Assembly (NCBI GenBank): GCA_029233965.1
Contig: JARGOP010000021.1
Span: 4,687 to 66,330, forward strand
Reading direction: 5' to 3'
Length of the DNA: 61,644 nt
DNA from: Verrucomicrobiales bacterium
GTDB lineage: Bacteria > Verrucomicrobiota > Verrucomicrobiia > Verrucomicrobiales > DEV007
The position numbers and the translations under genes are program-made. The notes beneath the pieces are model-generated. The model was given only the letters and a program-made list of their open reading frames with translations, had not been told where the DNA came from and ran no database searches. Positions 16,420-26,035 of this stretch are shown piece after piece (the first letter of the stretch is position 1; the number at the start of each line of letters is the position of its first letter).

Positions 16420-18564
16420 ATGTCTCTTTTCCAACTCAACTCTGACTTCAGCCCGCAGGGCGATCAAAGTCAGGCGATTGCCAAACTGGAGAAGTCGCTT
16501 CTCGCCGGGAACGAGCACCAGACCCTGCTCGGTGTCACAGGATCCGGCAAGACATTCACCGTCGCCAATGTCATCGCCACGCTCGGCAAGCCGACGCTGG
16601 TGATGTCCCACAACAAAACGCTCGCGGCGCAGCTCTACAGCGAATTCAAAGGGTTCTTCCCGCACAACGCAGTGGAGTATTTTGTCTCCTACTTCGATTA
16701 CTACCAGCCGGAGGCATACATCCCGCGCACCGACACGTACATCGAGAAGGATTCCTCGATCAATGACGAGATCGAACGGCTCCGCCTTTCCGCGATGAGT
16801 TCACTGCTAACGCGAAAAGATGTCATCGTTGTCGCGAGTGTATCCTGCATCTACGGCCTCGGATCGCCCGAAGACTACCAGAACATGATGGTCCCCGTCC
16901 GCGTCGGAATGGAAATGGACCGCGACGAGTTTCTGAAGAGCCTCGTCAGTATTCTTTACGAAAGAAACGACATCGAGTTTGGTCGCGGAAAATTCCGGGT
17001 CCGGGGTGATGTTATCGAAGTCTACCCGGCCTACCTCGAGAATGAGGCGATTCGCGTCGAGTTTTTCGGCGACGAAATTGATCGTATCACCTGTATCGAT
17101 CCCCTCACCGGAAACGCCAAATCGAAGCTGGACGACTATACCTTCTATCCCGCCAAGCAGTTCGTGACGCCGAAAGACAAAATGGCGAAGGCGATCAAAG
17201 AGATTCGGGCCGAGTTGAAGGAGCGCATCGAGCATTTTGAGAAAAACCAGCAATACCTCGAAGCGCAGCGGATCAAGCAGCGCACGGAGTATGATATCGA
17301 AATGATGCAGGAGATGGGTTTCTGTCAGGGCATCGAGAACTACTCACGACATCTCACGGGCCGCCCCCCGGGAACCAAACCCGGCACTCTGATCGACTTT
17401 TTCCCGGATGATTTTCTGACCGTGATCGATGAATCCCACGTCAGCATTCCCCAGATTGGAGGCATGTACGAGGGCGACCGTTCGAGAAAAACAACCCTCG
17501 TGGACTTCGGCTTTCGATTGCCGAGCGCGCTCGATAACCGTCCTCTGAAGTTTGAGGAATACATGAAAGCGACCGGACAGCGACTCTATGTGAGTGCGAC
17601 GCCTGCCAAATTCGAGATCCGGAATTCGACGGTCGGCAGAAAAGGCTACACCCCCCATCAACGAAAGAAAATCGGTGAAGAGGAACTTACTCCGGAAAGA
17701 CTTCCACGCATCTCCGGAAGTCGGCAGCCCATCGAAACCTTCGATGTCGAAACGAAAGGCAAAGACCTCATCGTCGAACAGATCATTCGACCGACCGGAC
17801 TCCTCGATCCGATCATCACCCTTCGACCTCTCAAGGGGCAAATTGATGAAACGATCGAGTTGTGTCGCCAACGGATCGAAAAGAACGAGCGCATCCTCGT
17901 GACGACGCTCACGAAACGAACCGCCGAGGATCTCACCGATTACCTGCGGAATGTCGGACTCTCGGTTCGCTACATCCACTCCGACGTCGACGCCATTGAA
18001 CGGGTTGAGATTTTGCGAAGCCTCCGTGCTGCCGAGTTCGATATCCTCGTGGGAATCAACCTGCTGCGCGAAGGTCTCGACCTTCCCGAAGTCAGCCTCG
18101 TGTGCATTCTCGACGCCGACAAAGAAGGATTTCTCCGCAGTGAGACCAGCCTGATTCAGACCGTAGGGCGCGCGGCCCGACACGTGAACGGCGAGGCGGT
18201 TCTCTTTGCGGACGTCGTAACCGATTCGATTCAGAAACTGATCAGCATCACCGAATATCGACGCCGGGTTCAAAGCGAATATAATGAAAAGCACGGCATT
18301 GTTCCCCACACCGTGACCCGCAACGATCAGGAGGCCTTGCGTCAGTATATCAAAGGCAAAGAGGTCGAGCGCTCACTCGTGGCGGATAGCGGCGAGGATA
18401 TCGATACTCTTTCAGTGATTCGCGAACTGGAGGAGGAAATGCAGGAAGCTGCCGGCAAGCTCGAATTCGAACGCGCCGCCCTGATCCGCGATCAGATCAA
18501 TAAATTGAAGAAAGACAGCGGAGAGAAGCCGATGAAGGTGACGCGGAAGAAAGTGAAGTATTGA
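16420..18564 (+). CDS. uvrB: Excinuclease ABC subunit B
   Basis: The 714-residue protein matches UvrB throughout: Walker A GVTGSGKT (38-45), the beta-hairpin region YYQPEAYIPRTDTYIEKD, DEAD-like motif TVIDESH, helicase motif VGRAARHVNG, and a C-terminal UVR motif (ELEEEMQEAAGKLEFERAA) that binds UvrC. It verifies damage in nucleotide excision repair with UvrA and UvrC. It is slightly longer than the E. coli protein (673). It ends about 140 bp from the convergent esterase gene. Confidence 0.97.
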   Translation: MSLFQLNSDFSPQGDQSQAIAKLEKSLLAGNEHQTLLGVTGSGKTFTVANVIATLGKPTLVMSHNKTLAAQLYSEFKGFFPHNAVEYFVSYFDYYQPEAYIPRTDTYIEKDSSINDEIERLRLSAMSSLLTRKDVIVVASVSCIYGLGSPEDYQNMMVPVRVGMEMDRDEFLKSLVSILYERNDIEFGRGKFRVRGDVIEVYPAYLENEAIRVEFFGDEIDRITCIDPLTGNAKSKLDDYTFYPAKQFVTPKDKMAKAIKEIRAELKERIEHFEKNQQYLEAQRIKQRTEYDIEMMQEMGFCQGIENYSRHLTGRPPGTKPGTLIDFFPDDFLTVIDESHVSIPQIGGMYEGDRSRKTTLVDFGFRLPSALDNRPLKFEEYMKATGQRLYVSATPAKFEIRNSTVGRKGYTPHQRKKIGEEELTPERLPRISGSRQPIETFDVETKGKDLIVEQIIRPTGLLDPIITLRPLKGQIDETIELCRQRIEKNERILVTTLTKRTAEDLTDYLRNVGLSVRYIHSDVDAIERVEILRSLRAAEFDILVGINLLREGLDLPEVSLVCILDADKEGFLRSETSLIQTVGRAARHVNGEAVLFADVVTDSIQKLISITEYRRRVQSEYNEKHGIVPHTVTRNDQEALRQYIKGKEVERSLVADSGEDIDTLSVIRELEEEMQEAAGKLEFERAALIRDQINKLKKDSGEKPMKVTRKKVKY

Positions 18565-18706
18565 AACTTTGTCCCATCGCTCTGAGAGCGGATTGGAGTG
18601 ACTTCGCGACGGGCGATAGAAATTATGTTTCAGAGAAGACGTCCCTCGCGAAATCCTGCACATCGAAAACGGGAAGAGAGGACGAATTCCCCAAAGGAAG
18701 AACGGC

Positions 18707-19819
18707 TTACTCTCCCGGTTTCAGCCAGCGTTCGAAAAATTTGTAGATGACCTCGTTGGATTCGTAATTCGGACCGTGCTCCGGTCGATTGTGCATCGCA
18801 ACCCGATCTTTGAATCCGAGAAGCGAATTCACCTCGATGGAGTGATGGAGGGCCTGCCATCGCTGCGGCGGATCTTCACTTCCCCCGGACACGAGGAACG
18901 GGCGGGGAGCCATGAGCGCATGCAGTTCGTGGAGATCGCGCCCCTCCGAGAGAAGTTTTGGATACAGGCCCCGCAGGGGATTTTCCGGCGTCGCCACGCC
19001 CCGCTTTCTCCACGGCTTCGGGTGGTAGCCGAGATACCATGGCTCCCAATAGTTGACGCTCGGGCGGATATCAAAAACGATCCCGGGATCGGACCAGGCC
19101 GCGCAGGCAAATTCTTCATACAGGCAGGAGGCAAACATCGACCATTTTCCGCCGAAGGAATGCCCGGTCACGCCGATGCGATCAGGATCCACTTCGGGGC
19201 GGGTCGCGAGAACATGGAATGCATTTGCTGCTGCATAGCCGAGCATGGAGAGCGGCTCGACTTCCGCATTGTCGATCGAGGGCCAGAAGAGCGAATAGGT
19301 TTTCGCTTCGGTCGCTTCAGTCGTCCCGATCGAAAGCGTCACGAATCCGCGCTGCGTGAGTTGATAGGCAAAGTCGCGAAGTTCCCTCCCCTCCCCGATC
19401 GCGGTTTCCGGTTCGTAGTAGACGGTCAGGACCGCCGGCCCGGGAGATGGGTTCCGGCTGTCAGGGATGAGAAGGTAGCCGGTTGTCTTTTCTTTCGGGG
19501 TCCATAGGAAACTGATTCGGTGTCGCGTGAAATCCTCGCGCTTTATCGTCTCGAGGATTTCGACATCCGGTTCCGTGATTACCTCCGGCCACGCTCCGAG
19601 GTGTTCTGTCCAGGCCGACAGGATTTCCTTTCGGCGCATCTTCCATTCTTCCGGCGAAGCCACTTTTGTCCCGTCTTCGAAAAGAAGGGGGGACCGGTAA
19701 CTTCCGCCATCACCGGCAAATTTTTCCGGTGGGGAAGTCAGTTGACTCCACTCCTGAGCGGGGATGCTGGAAACCGTGATCCCAAGTATGGAAAGAATTG
19801 AAAGGCAGAGGAAACGCAT
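18707..19819 (-). CDS. Secreted alpha/beta hydrolase, acetyl xylan esterase-like
   Basis: The 370-residue protein has a signal peptide (MRFLCLSILSILG..., ending IPAQ) and an alpha/beta-hydrolase fold with nucleophile Ser221 in GHSFGG; a C-terminal histidine in the segment NRPEHGPNY is the probable catalytic His. The order of motifs and length suit the dienelactone hydrolase/acetyl xylan esterase group that removes acyl groups from plant or algal polysaccharide. Substrate is unknown. The ATG at 19819, directly before the signal peptide, is chosen over an upstream open stretch. Confidence 0.75.
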   Translation of the reverse strand: MRFLCLSILSILGITVSSIPAQEWSQLTSPPEKFAGDGGSYRSPLLFEDGTKVASPEEWKMRRKEILSAWTEHLGAWPEVITEPDVEILETIKREDFTRHRISFLWTPKEKTTGYLLIPDSRNPSPGPAVLTVYYEPETAIGEGRELRDFAYQLTQRGFVTLSIGTTEATEAKTYSLFWPSIDNAEVEPLSMLGYAAANAFHVLATRPEVDPDRIGVTGHSFGGKWSMFASCLYEEFACAAWSDPGIVFDIRPSVNYWEPWYLGYHPKPWRKRGVATPENPLRGLYPKLLSEGRDLHELHALMAPRPFLVSGGSEDPPQRWQALHHSIEVNSLLGFKDRVAMHNRPEHGPNYESNEVIYKFFERWLKPGE

Positions 19820-19981
19820 CCGGAAGGAATAGCAGATCAGAGGAGGCCTGGAAATGGCGCGATCTTTCGCTTCGTGAGCCGAACGCAATCCGGTCACGGA
19901 ACTCCCCTATTTCAGGGGCCCGTCCCCCTCGAATTGCCTCTCGAATGAGACGAAGGCAGAGACACCTTCCCTGAGGAGTGA

Positions 19982-20704
19982 TCACCCCGCCATTAGCAGA
20001 ACTTCCCAGCCGACCCACATGAGTCCTAAATCCACGATCATGTGGCTGACCCAGGCACCCCAGAGGCTGTTGTAGCGATACATCATCCAACTCCAGGCAA
20101 ATCCGCCGATGGCGACGCAGACACCAAGGGCGAGGGCCCATCCAATCGGAAAAAACTGGCTCAGGATGACGATGTGATGGGAGGCGAAGCCGAGCGCGGC
20201 GACGAGGTGAGCCTTTGGTATTGACATCAGTTTGGCAGCCTGACCGAAGACAAAGAAGCGCCAGTAGAATTCTTCGAGCCAAGCGTGAATGAAGGATAAA
20301 AAGAGAGCGAAAAGCAGGAAGTGCTCTTTGACGCCAAGGTCTTCGATTCTCTCTGCGATCCTTCCGGCGTTCTCCTCCAACACCATCCCCAGTGGCGTCG
20401 CCCTGAGCAGGAGAAAGAGGACCCCGACGACGAGCAACCCGAAAACGGTGCCGGGAAGAATGGACGCGAGATGGCGTTTCTCCCGGCTCCGGCCGATCAG
20501 CTTTTCCCGCAGGATAACGAGCACGGCAAAGAACGGCCAGAGAAGGAGAAAAACCTTTACCCCCGAATAAAACGAATTCCCGAACGCCGTTCCCGGAAAG
20601 AGGACGAAGTAGAAAAACGAGGCAATGAAGGGAACAACCAGAGCCGGTAACAGCACCGCGAGTCGACGGGAACGGGGGGATTGATCGAGTGGTTTTGCAG
20701 TCAC
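19982..20704 (-). CDS. CPBP family intramembrane metalloprotease
   Basis: The 240-residue protein is strongly hydrophobic, with about seven to eight membrane segments. It carries the three CPBP (Abi/CAAX-protease) motifs: EEFYWR (E-E-x-x-x-R), F-A-S-H-H in the second, and HMIVD in the third. Family members cleave prenylated proteins or process bacteriocins; the substrate here is unknown. It is divergent from efp. Confidence 0.85.
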   Translation of the reverse strand: MTAKPLDQSPRSRRLAVLLPALVVPFIASFFYFVLFPGTAFGNSFYSGVKVFLLLWPFFAVLVILREKLIGRSREKRHLASILPGTVFGLLVVGVLFLLLRATPLGMVLEENAGRIAERIEDLGVKEHFLLFALFLSFIHAWLEEFYWRFFVFGQAAKLMSIPKAHLVAALGFASHHIVILSQFFPIGWALALGVCVAIGGFAWSWMMYRYNSLWGAWVSHMIVDLGLMWVGWEVLLMAG

Positions 20705-20773
20705 GGCGTCAATCTGTCCCTGCCATAGCCGCTCTCAAATCGTTATTTCCGATCTTGTGATCGACTGAAACGA

Positions 20774-20802
20774 TGGCAATATTCGTTTCCTCCGGTTATA
20801 CT
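20774..20802 (+). promoter_or_regulatory. Putative promoter of efp
   Basis: TATACT (20797-20802) is a good -10; TGGCAA 17 nt upstream is a weak -35. It lies 36 bp before the efp ATG, between divergent genes. Confidence 0.4.
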
Positions 20803-20837
20803 TAACTTTTCTTAATAAATCCCAGCAGATTCATCCT

Positions 20838-21398
20838 ATGGCTATCGTCGCAACCAACCTCAAACGCGGTCAGTGCATCAACTACAAAGGCGAACTCGGT
20901 ATCGTCCTCGGACTGGAACACCGCACTCCGGGCAAAGGCAACGCGCTCATCATGGCGACGATTCGTTCCTTCAATTCAGGCAAGACCAAGGACATCCGCT
21001 TCGCCTCCAGCGACAAGGTGGAGATCGTGCAGTCGGATCGCCAAAAGCTCGAGTTCAGCTACTCAGACCAGACTGGGTATCATTTCATGGATACGACAAG
21101 CTATGACACGATTACCTTTCAGGAGGAATTCATCGCTGAAAGCAAGGATCTGCTGATCGATGGGCTCGAAGTGGAAGTCCTTTTCGTGGATGGCAAACCC
21201 GTCTCGATCGAACTTCCCTCCAACATCGAGCTCGAAGTGACTGAGTCCGCCCCGGGCGTCAAAGGCGACACCGCGACAGCCGCCACGAAAGAGGCCGTCG
21301 TCGAGACCGGTCTCCGCGTTCAGGTTCCTCTTTTCATTGGCCCTGGTGACAAGATCAAGGTCAGCAGCGAAGACAAGAAATACGTGGGGCGGGCCTGA
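20838..21398 (+). CDS. efp: Elongation factor P
   Basis: The 186-residue protein matches EF-P: an N-terminal KOW-like domain with the tip loop TPGKGNA, whose Lys33 corresponds to the lysine contacting the P-site tRNA, then two OB domains (LLIDGLEVEVLFVDGKPVSI and the end VPLFIGPGDKIKVSSEDKKYVGRA). EF-P rescues ribosomes stalled at proline stretches; several neighbours encode Pro-rich proteins. A lysine rather than an arginine at the tip excludes EarP-type rhamnosylation. No modification gene lies nearby, so how or whether the lysine is modified is unclear. Confidence 0.95.
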   Translation: MAIVATNLKRGQCINYKGELGIVLGLEHRTPGKGNALIMATIRSFNSGKTKDIRFASSDKVEIVQSDRQKLEFSYSDQTGYHFMDTTSYDTITFQEEFIAESKDLLIDGLEVEVLFVDGKPVSIELPSNIELEVTESAPGVKGDTATAATKEAVVETGLRVQVPLFIGPGDKIKVSSEDKKYVGRA

Positions 21399-21433
21399 TC
21401 TTCAGTCCCCCTCCGCGCTGACCCGGCAATCCC

Positions 21434-22261
21434 GTGCCCCGCCAGAAAACGCCGAACCAACGCGCCCGGAAGCGAAAACCCGCTCCGAGGCACGGTTTGT
21501 CGGCTTTTCTCCCGGACGCTGCCGCTTCCGCGTTCAGCCCGCCACCCGAGAGTGCGGTGAAGTCTTTCAAATTGGTCTTCGGCATTTTTCTCCTGCCGTT
21601 CTGTTGGGTCATCCTCGAAACCTTTCTTGTCCTTCTCCAGGTCGACACGCTTGCCGGAAACTACTGGCGTTCGCCTGAGTTCATCGCCTTCGGGATCGGG
21701 TGCATTCTCTGGCTCACTCTGTTTTTCTGCTGCCGCTGTCGGCTCATGATGTGGCTTTACGTCGCCGGGCACGAACTGACCCATGCCCTCTTCGTTCTCA
21801 TCTGCCGCGGCAAAGTGAGTAAGGTCCACATCTCTTCCGATGGGGGACACATCCTGACGAACCGGAATAATTTTCTGATCTCGCTCTCACCCTACTTTTT
21901 CCCCTTCTACTCAGTACTCGCGATCATCGTCTGGGCTCTGGCAGGATGGGTCGTCGGAAAAGCGGAGCCCGTGAATCCGGTCTGGCTCTACGGGATGATC
22001 GGTTTCACCTGGATGTTTCACCTGAGTTTCACTGTCTGGATGTCGGCCCGCGAACAACCTGACCTCGAGCAAAACGGTCGCATTTTTTCGTTCGCGATCA
22101 TTTTCCTGATCAACATGCTGTTGATCTGCGGGCTGCTCATCATCGCCTCCCCCACCGCAACCTTCGCCGGGTTCGGGATCTCATTCTGGGAGAATGCGAG
22201 GAGTCTCTTCGATCGCTTTTCCGAATCAGCAATGGAGGTAATCAGAGCGCTTCCGGGCTAA
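21434..22261 (+). CDS. Polytopic membrane protein with HELTH zinc-protease motif
   Basis: The 275-residue protein has about five to six membrane segments and HELTH (113-117) in a hydrophobic context (YVAGHELTHALFVL), fitting an intramembrane metalloprotease of M50 type or the DUF3267 group. A second partner motif (N-P-D-G-like) is not obvious, so family membership is uncertain. It starts with GTG at 21434, just after efp; a GTG at 21557 would remove 41 residues and start closer to the first membrane segment. Its last 20 nt overlap, tail to tail, the TPR peptidase gene. Confidence 0.6.
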   Translation: MPRQKTPNQRARKRKPAPRHGLSAFLPDAAASAFSPPPESAVKSFKLVFGIFLLPFCWVILETFLVLLQVDTLAGNYWRSPEFIAFGIGCILWLTLFFCCRCRLMMWLYVAGHELTHALFVLICRGKVSKVHISSDGGHILTNRNNFLISLSPYFFPFYSVLAIIVWALAGWVVGKAEPVNPVWLYGMIGFTWMFHLSFTVWMSAREQPDLEQNGRIFSFAIIFLINMLLICGLLIIASPTATFAGFGISFWENARSLFDRFSESAMEVIRALPG

Positions 22262-24917
22262 CCGCGGCGGCCTCCTCTTCATCCGTCTTTGCTTTCTCAT
22301 CCGGAGCAACTGATCCTGCAATCTCAAGAAGGAGCGAGTGAGCCTCCTGATAACGGGGGGAATCGGCAAGAGCATCAAGAAGATGACGCTTTGCCACCGG
22401 CCTGTCTTCGTCCTTCAATAAACCGGCCATCCGGAAGCGTATCTCTGAGGGGTTCGCAGGATTCAGGAGCAACGCCTTTTCAAACGAGGTTACCGCAGCA
22501 CCGGTTTCCGAAAGAGCTGCATGGGCGCACCCGCGACAGTAGTGAAGGCGCTGATTGAATGGATTGATCGCCTTGGCACGCGAAGCATTCGCAATCACAT
22601 CACTCCAACCCTCCGCTTCAAATTCCACTTCAAGGAGACGATTGTAGGCAGCGAGTGCTTCATCGGATTGAGCGGCGAGGCGTTCCAGAGTTTCGGCCTC
22701 CCCTTCAAGATCTCCGCTTTCCCGCAAGGCCCGCGCCTTCATCGCATAGCCGTTCCCAAATCCGACAAAGTCCGGCAAAAGCCCGATCAAGGCTTCCGCA
22801 GAGTCGGCCGCTGCTCCCCAGCTCTCTTCATCGAGGAGCTTACCAGTCAGGGTCTGGAGCGCCCAGAAGTTCGAAGGATTCTTCTTCAGATAAGAGGCCA
22901 GCGACAAGGTGCTCAAGGGATTCACTTCGTCCTCCTCCGGCTCGCGCCAATCCACCCCGGGTCCGTAATTTTGAGCCAGGCTGAGCGTGGCAATCGCGAA
23001 ATCCTTTTCGAGGCGATCAATCGGCAGGGTATGCTTTGCGATCGCATCATTGATAAGCACTCCGTCTGCAAGATCCGTGAGAATGGAGCGCAGTGCCTCA
23101 AGTCCAAACCGCTCGACGATGAACTCCACCACCAGCATCGACTGGTAGTAAGCGAACATGACTTCCTCCCCGCTGCCGGCATTGAAGAAGGCCTGACTCA
23201 TTTCACCGATGGGAGTGAGCGCCTCCTCTTCGAGAATCATTTTCCGGTAGCGGGGAGTCATGCGCTGCCCCCAGTTCGGCTGACGCTGAATCTCCTCGTA
23301 GACCGAGATTCCCTCACTGAGCCAGCGTGGCATTTTATTGTTCGTCGCCGTCAGCGTGATGACGTGGCAATACTCGTGCCACAAGGTCGCTTCCCAGTTA
23401 CTCTTGCCCGCGGTGGTGCTTCCGGGACTGTTCATCGTCACGACAGAGCCGAAGCAGACTCCGAGCAGCCCCTCCCCTCCCAGCGAGCCGAAGGTCCGGA
23501 TCGCGAAGTCCTGCTGGTTGGGATAAAACTCGATCAAGGTACGCTCCTCAATCTCAATCCCATACTTTTCGCCAAGGACCTGCTTCGCTTCCGTGAGCAG
23601 TTCGAGAACCCGGTCCCCGTAGATCTCCGCTTCGTTCGGTGGCATCCGGATGATGAAATCATCGCTCTTGATGGAAGCAAAACTCTCGATCTCCTGTTTC
23701 AGGATCGCGAGGTTATACGCGAGGACATTGTATTCGTCCGCTTTGCCTACTTCGTCCGCGAGCGGCCAGGCTTCCTCGACGCGGCCGAGACGGAGGTAAT
23801 CCAGAGCCAGCTGTAGCTTGGCAGGGAGAAATCCGGGATCCATCTCAAGGGCACGCAACTGGCTGTCAGCCCCTTCGCGGTAGCGGTATTTATCGGAGAG
23901 GACCCGTCCGATGAGATGATCGACCTCCGGGTTATTCGCCCAGACCGAGAGCGCCTTCTCCCGCTCCAGTTCAAACGCGACATGATCATTCCATTCCAAC
24001 TCGACCAGAACGGCGCGGTACGCGGCAGCAATGGGATGCCGCGGGTTGATGGACTCAACCTTGTCGAGCGTCTCCTTCGCGACATCGTAGCGTTCCCGTT
24101 TGATCGAAGATTCCGTCATCATGAGCAACGCCCCGAAGTGGAACGGTGCCTCTTCGATAACTTTCTCGAGATACCCTCCGGCAACGGCTCGATCGCTTGG
24201 CATGAACGCCTGTGCGAGACCGAAAAGCACCTCCGGGTTAGTCGGAGCCAGTTTAAAAGCTCCCTGAAACTCCTTCGCCGCCTGACCGAAGTCATCTTTC
24301 ACCAAGGCAAGATCGCCGGCCGCGAGGTAGGCTTCGACGAGACCTTCGGGAACATTCTGCCCCTTCGCCTTGAAGGTCTTTGCCATACCGTAAAATTTCT
24401 CAAGCACCGTGGCGGGGTCAGCTCCGAGGACGAGTGCGGCCCTCCCCAGATAAACGTAGTCCAGCGCGGTTCGACCTTTCTCAGGGACTGCCCCCGCGGC
24501 AAGGTTGATCGCGTCGTAGATTTTTTCCGCCTCTTCCCATAAACCCATCGATTCGAACATTCCATGAGCACTGAGGAGAGCTCCGAGTTTATCAGAAAAG
24601 AGATCGGTGGTTTCGAGGGCTTCTTCGACGGCCTCCTCGTAGCGTCCGACATTAGCCAGCGATTCGAATCGCAGGGTGCGCCACTCCCATGAAGGCTGTC
24701 CCCGCCGAAGCGCATAGTCGCAGATCTGGATCACGATGTCATAGCGCCCCCGCTGAAAGATCTCACGCACCTTGGGAAGATTATCTTCATCGTAGTAGCG
24801 TTTGTAGTCCGCCTGTGCTTCCGCTTCGAAGGGAACGGCCGCAAAGCCGATAAGCAAACCCGCGAGGACGGCAAACCATCCACCCCGTTCCCCGATTTTC
24901 CGCGATGAAGACTGCAT
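22242..24917 (-). CDS. Large secreted TPR protein with peptidase-MA-like domain
   Basis: The 891-residue protein starts with a membrane or signal segment (about 10-30, ending EAEAQ). The N-terminal half and the C-terminus consist of tetratricopeptide-like helical repeats (for example LAPTNPEVLFGLAQAFMPS; LLNPANPSEIRFRMAGLL). Between them lies a zinc-protease domain with HEYCH (His514, Glu515, His518) followed by WLSEGISVYEE, the gluzincin pattern of the peptidase-MA-2 family. It is likely periplasmic or membrane-anchored and degrades or processes proteins or peptides. The ATG at 24917 is chosen because the signal segment follows; the frame is open further upstream. Confidence 0.75.
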   Translation of the reverse strand: MQSSSRKIGERGGWFAVLAGLLIGFAAVPFEAEAQADYKRYYDEDNLPKVREIFQRGRYDIVIQICDYALRRGQPSWEWRTLRFESLANVGRYEEAVEEALETTDLFSDKLGALLSAHGMFESMGLWEEAEKIYDAINLAAGAVPEKGRTALDYVYLGRAALVLGADPATVLEKFYGMAKTFKAKGQNVPEGLVEAYLAAGDLALVKDDFGQAAKEFQGAFKLAPTNPEVLFGLAQAFMPSDRAVAGGYLEKVIEEAPFHFGALLMMTESSIKRERYDVAKETLDKVESINPRHPIAAAYRAVLVELEWNDHVAFELEREKALSVWANNPEVDHLIGRVLSDKYRYREGADSQLRALEMDPGFLPAKLQLALDYLRLGRVEEAWPLADEVGKADEYNVLAYNLAILKQEIESFASIKSDDFIIRMPPNEAEIYGDRVLELLTEAKQVLGEKYGIEIEERTLIEFYPNQQDFAIRTFGSLGGEGLLGVCFGSVVTMNSPGSTTAGKSNWEATLWHEYCHVITLTATNNKMPRWLSEGISVYEEIQRQPNWGQRMTPRYRKMILEEEALTPIGEMSQAFFNAGSGEEVMFAYYQSMLVVEFIVERFGLEALRSILTDLADGVLINDAIAKHTLPIDRLEKDFAIATLSLAQNYGPGVDWREPEEDEVNPLSTLSLASYLKKNPSNFWALQTLTGKLLDEESWGAAADSAEALIGLLPDFVGFGNGYAMKARALRESGDLEGEAETLERLAAQSDEALAAYNRLLEVEFEAEGWSDVIANASRAKAINPFNQRLHYCRGCAHAALSETGAAVTSFEKALLLNPANPSEIRFRMAGLLKDEDRPVAKRHLLDALADSPRYQEAHSLLLEIAGSVAPDEKAKTDEEEAAAVSPEAL

Positions 24918-25072
24918 ATAAGAAATGAAGCGGAGAAACTGAATTTGGTAAAGCACGGGAAAACGTTGATTTTGAGACATCCTCAATTTTTTCGTAAAAT
25001 ATTCCCCTCCGGAATTTCCTCTCACCTTGCATTCCCTCCCGGCTCAGGCTTTGATGCAGGACACGATACGCT

Positions 25073-25966
25073 TTGACTGAGAACGAACCAGATCCTTCCC
25101 CGGAAGAAGAATCCACATTGGTGGAATCGCCGGACACTGACACGCCGGATCCAACCGATACTGCGGCACCGGAATCTGCCGTTGCTGAAGCAGAAAACGA
25201 TTCCTTTGAACCCGGAGGGGGAGTCATGCCCGAAGGTGATGACAGCCAATATAAGATCGCTCTGGAGATCTTTGAGGGCCCAATGGATCTCCTCCTGTAT
25301 CTCATCAAGCGCGACGAGATCGACGTCTACGATATTCCGATCGAACGGATCACGAAGCAGTATATGGAGTATCTCGATACCTTCAAGCTGCTCAACATCG
25401 GTGTTGCTGGAGAATTTCTCGTGATGGCGGCCAATCTCTGCTACATCAAGAGCAGACTCATGCTGCCCAAACATGTGCAGCCACCGGATGAAGAGGCCGA
25501 GGAAGATGATCCCCGCTGGGATCTCATTCGACAGCTCATTGAATACAAGAAATTCAAAGAGGCCGCTCATTTTCTCGGCGAGAAAGAAGCCCGGCAGCAG
25601 GATCATTTTGTTCGCAAGCCCGACAAAATTGAAGCGCCCAAAGATCAGGAACGGCCTCTCTCCGGCGACGTCAGCGTTTTTGACCTGATCAAGGCGTTCC
25701 AGAACATCCTTGATAAATTTCAGGATGACGGACTTGGCGAAATTGTCGATGACCACTACACCGTCAGCGACAAGATTGATCTGCTTCTCACAACCGTCGA
25801 GCCCGGAGGATCGATCTCTTTTTCCAGCCTCTTCGAGAACGCCACGAGCAAGCACGAAATGATCGTGACCTTTCTCGCCGTGCTCGAACTGATGAAACTG
25901 AACTACTTTCAGGTTCGCCAGGAAGTGGTTCTCGGAGAGATCGAGCTGAGAAGAAACCAGTTTTAA
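25073..25966 (+). CDS. scpA: Segregation and condensation protein A
   Basis: The 297-residue protein matches ScpA, the kleisin of the bacterial SMC complex: EIFEGPMDLLLYLIKRDEID near the N-terminus, then NLCYIKSRLMLP, and a C-terminal helix EMIVTFLAVLELMKLN. It bridges the SMC heads and binds ScpB. It has an acidic N-terminal extension (about 50 residues) if translation starts at the TTG at 25073; an ATG at 25226, preceded by GGAGGGGGAG, is a good alternative start. scpB follows 69 bp later. Confidence 0.9.
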   Translation: MTENEPDPSPEEESTLVESPDTDTPDPTDTAAPESAVAEAENDSFEPGGGVMPEGDDSQYKIALEIFEGPMDLLLYLIKRDEIDVYDIPIERITKQYMEYLDTFKLLNIGVAGEFLVMAANLCYIKSRLMLPKHVQPPDEEAEEDDPRWDLIRQLIEYKKFKEAAHFLGEKEARQQDHFVRKPDKIEAPKDQERPLSGDVSVFDLIKAFQNILDKFQDDGLGEIVDDHYTVSDKIDLLLTTVEPGGSISFSSLFENATSKHEMIVTFLAVLELMKLNYFQVRQEVVLGEIELRRNQF

Positions 25967-26035
25967 GTTCAGAGAATCCGCTTTTAATTCGACAAATTCA
26001 CGGCAGCTTACCGGCCCTATCGCACCGTCATTTCG

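Noticed and set aside
17344-18309. A 321-codon open frame on the minus strand
   Set aside because: It is antisense to uvrB.
22521-23816. A 431-codon open frame on the plus strand
   Set aside because: It is antisense to the TPR peptidase, and its translation shows no motif.
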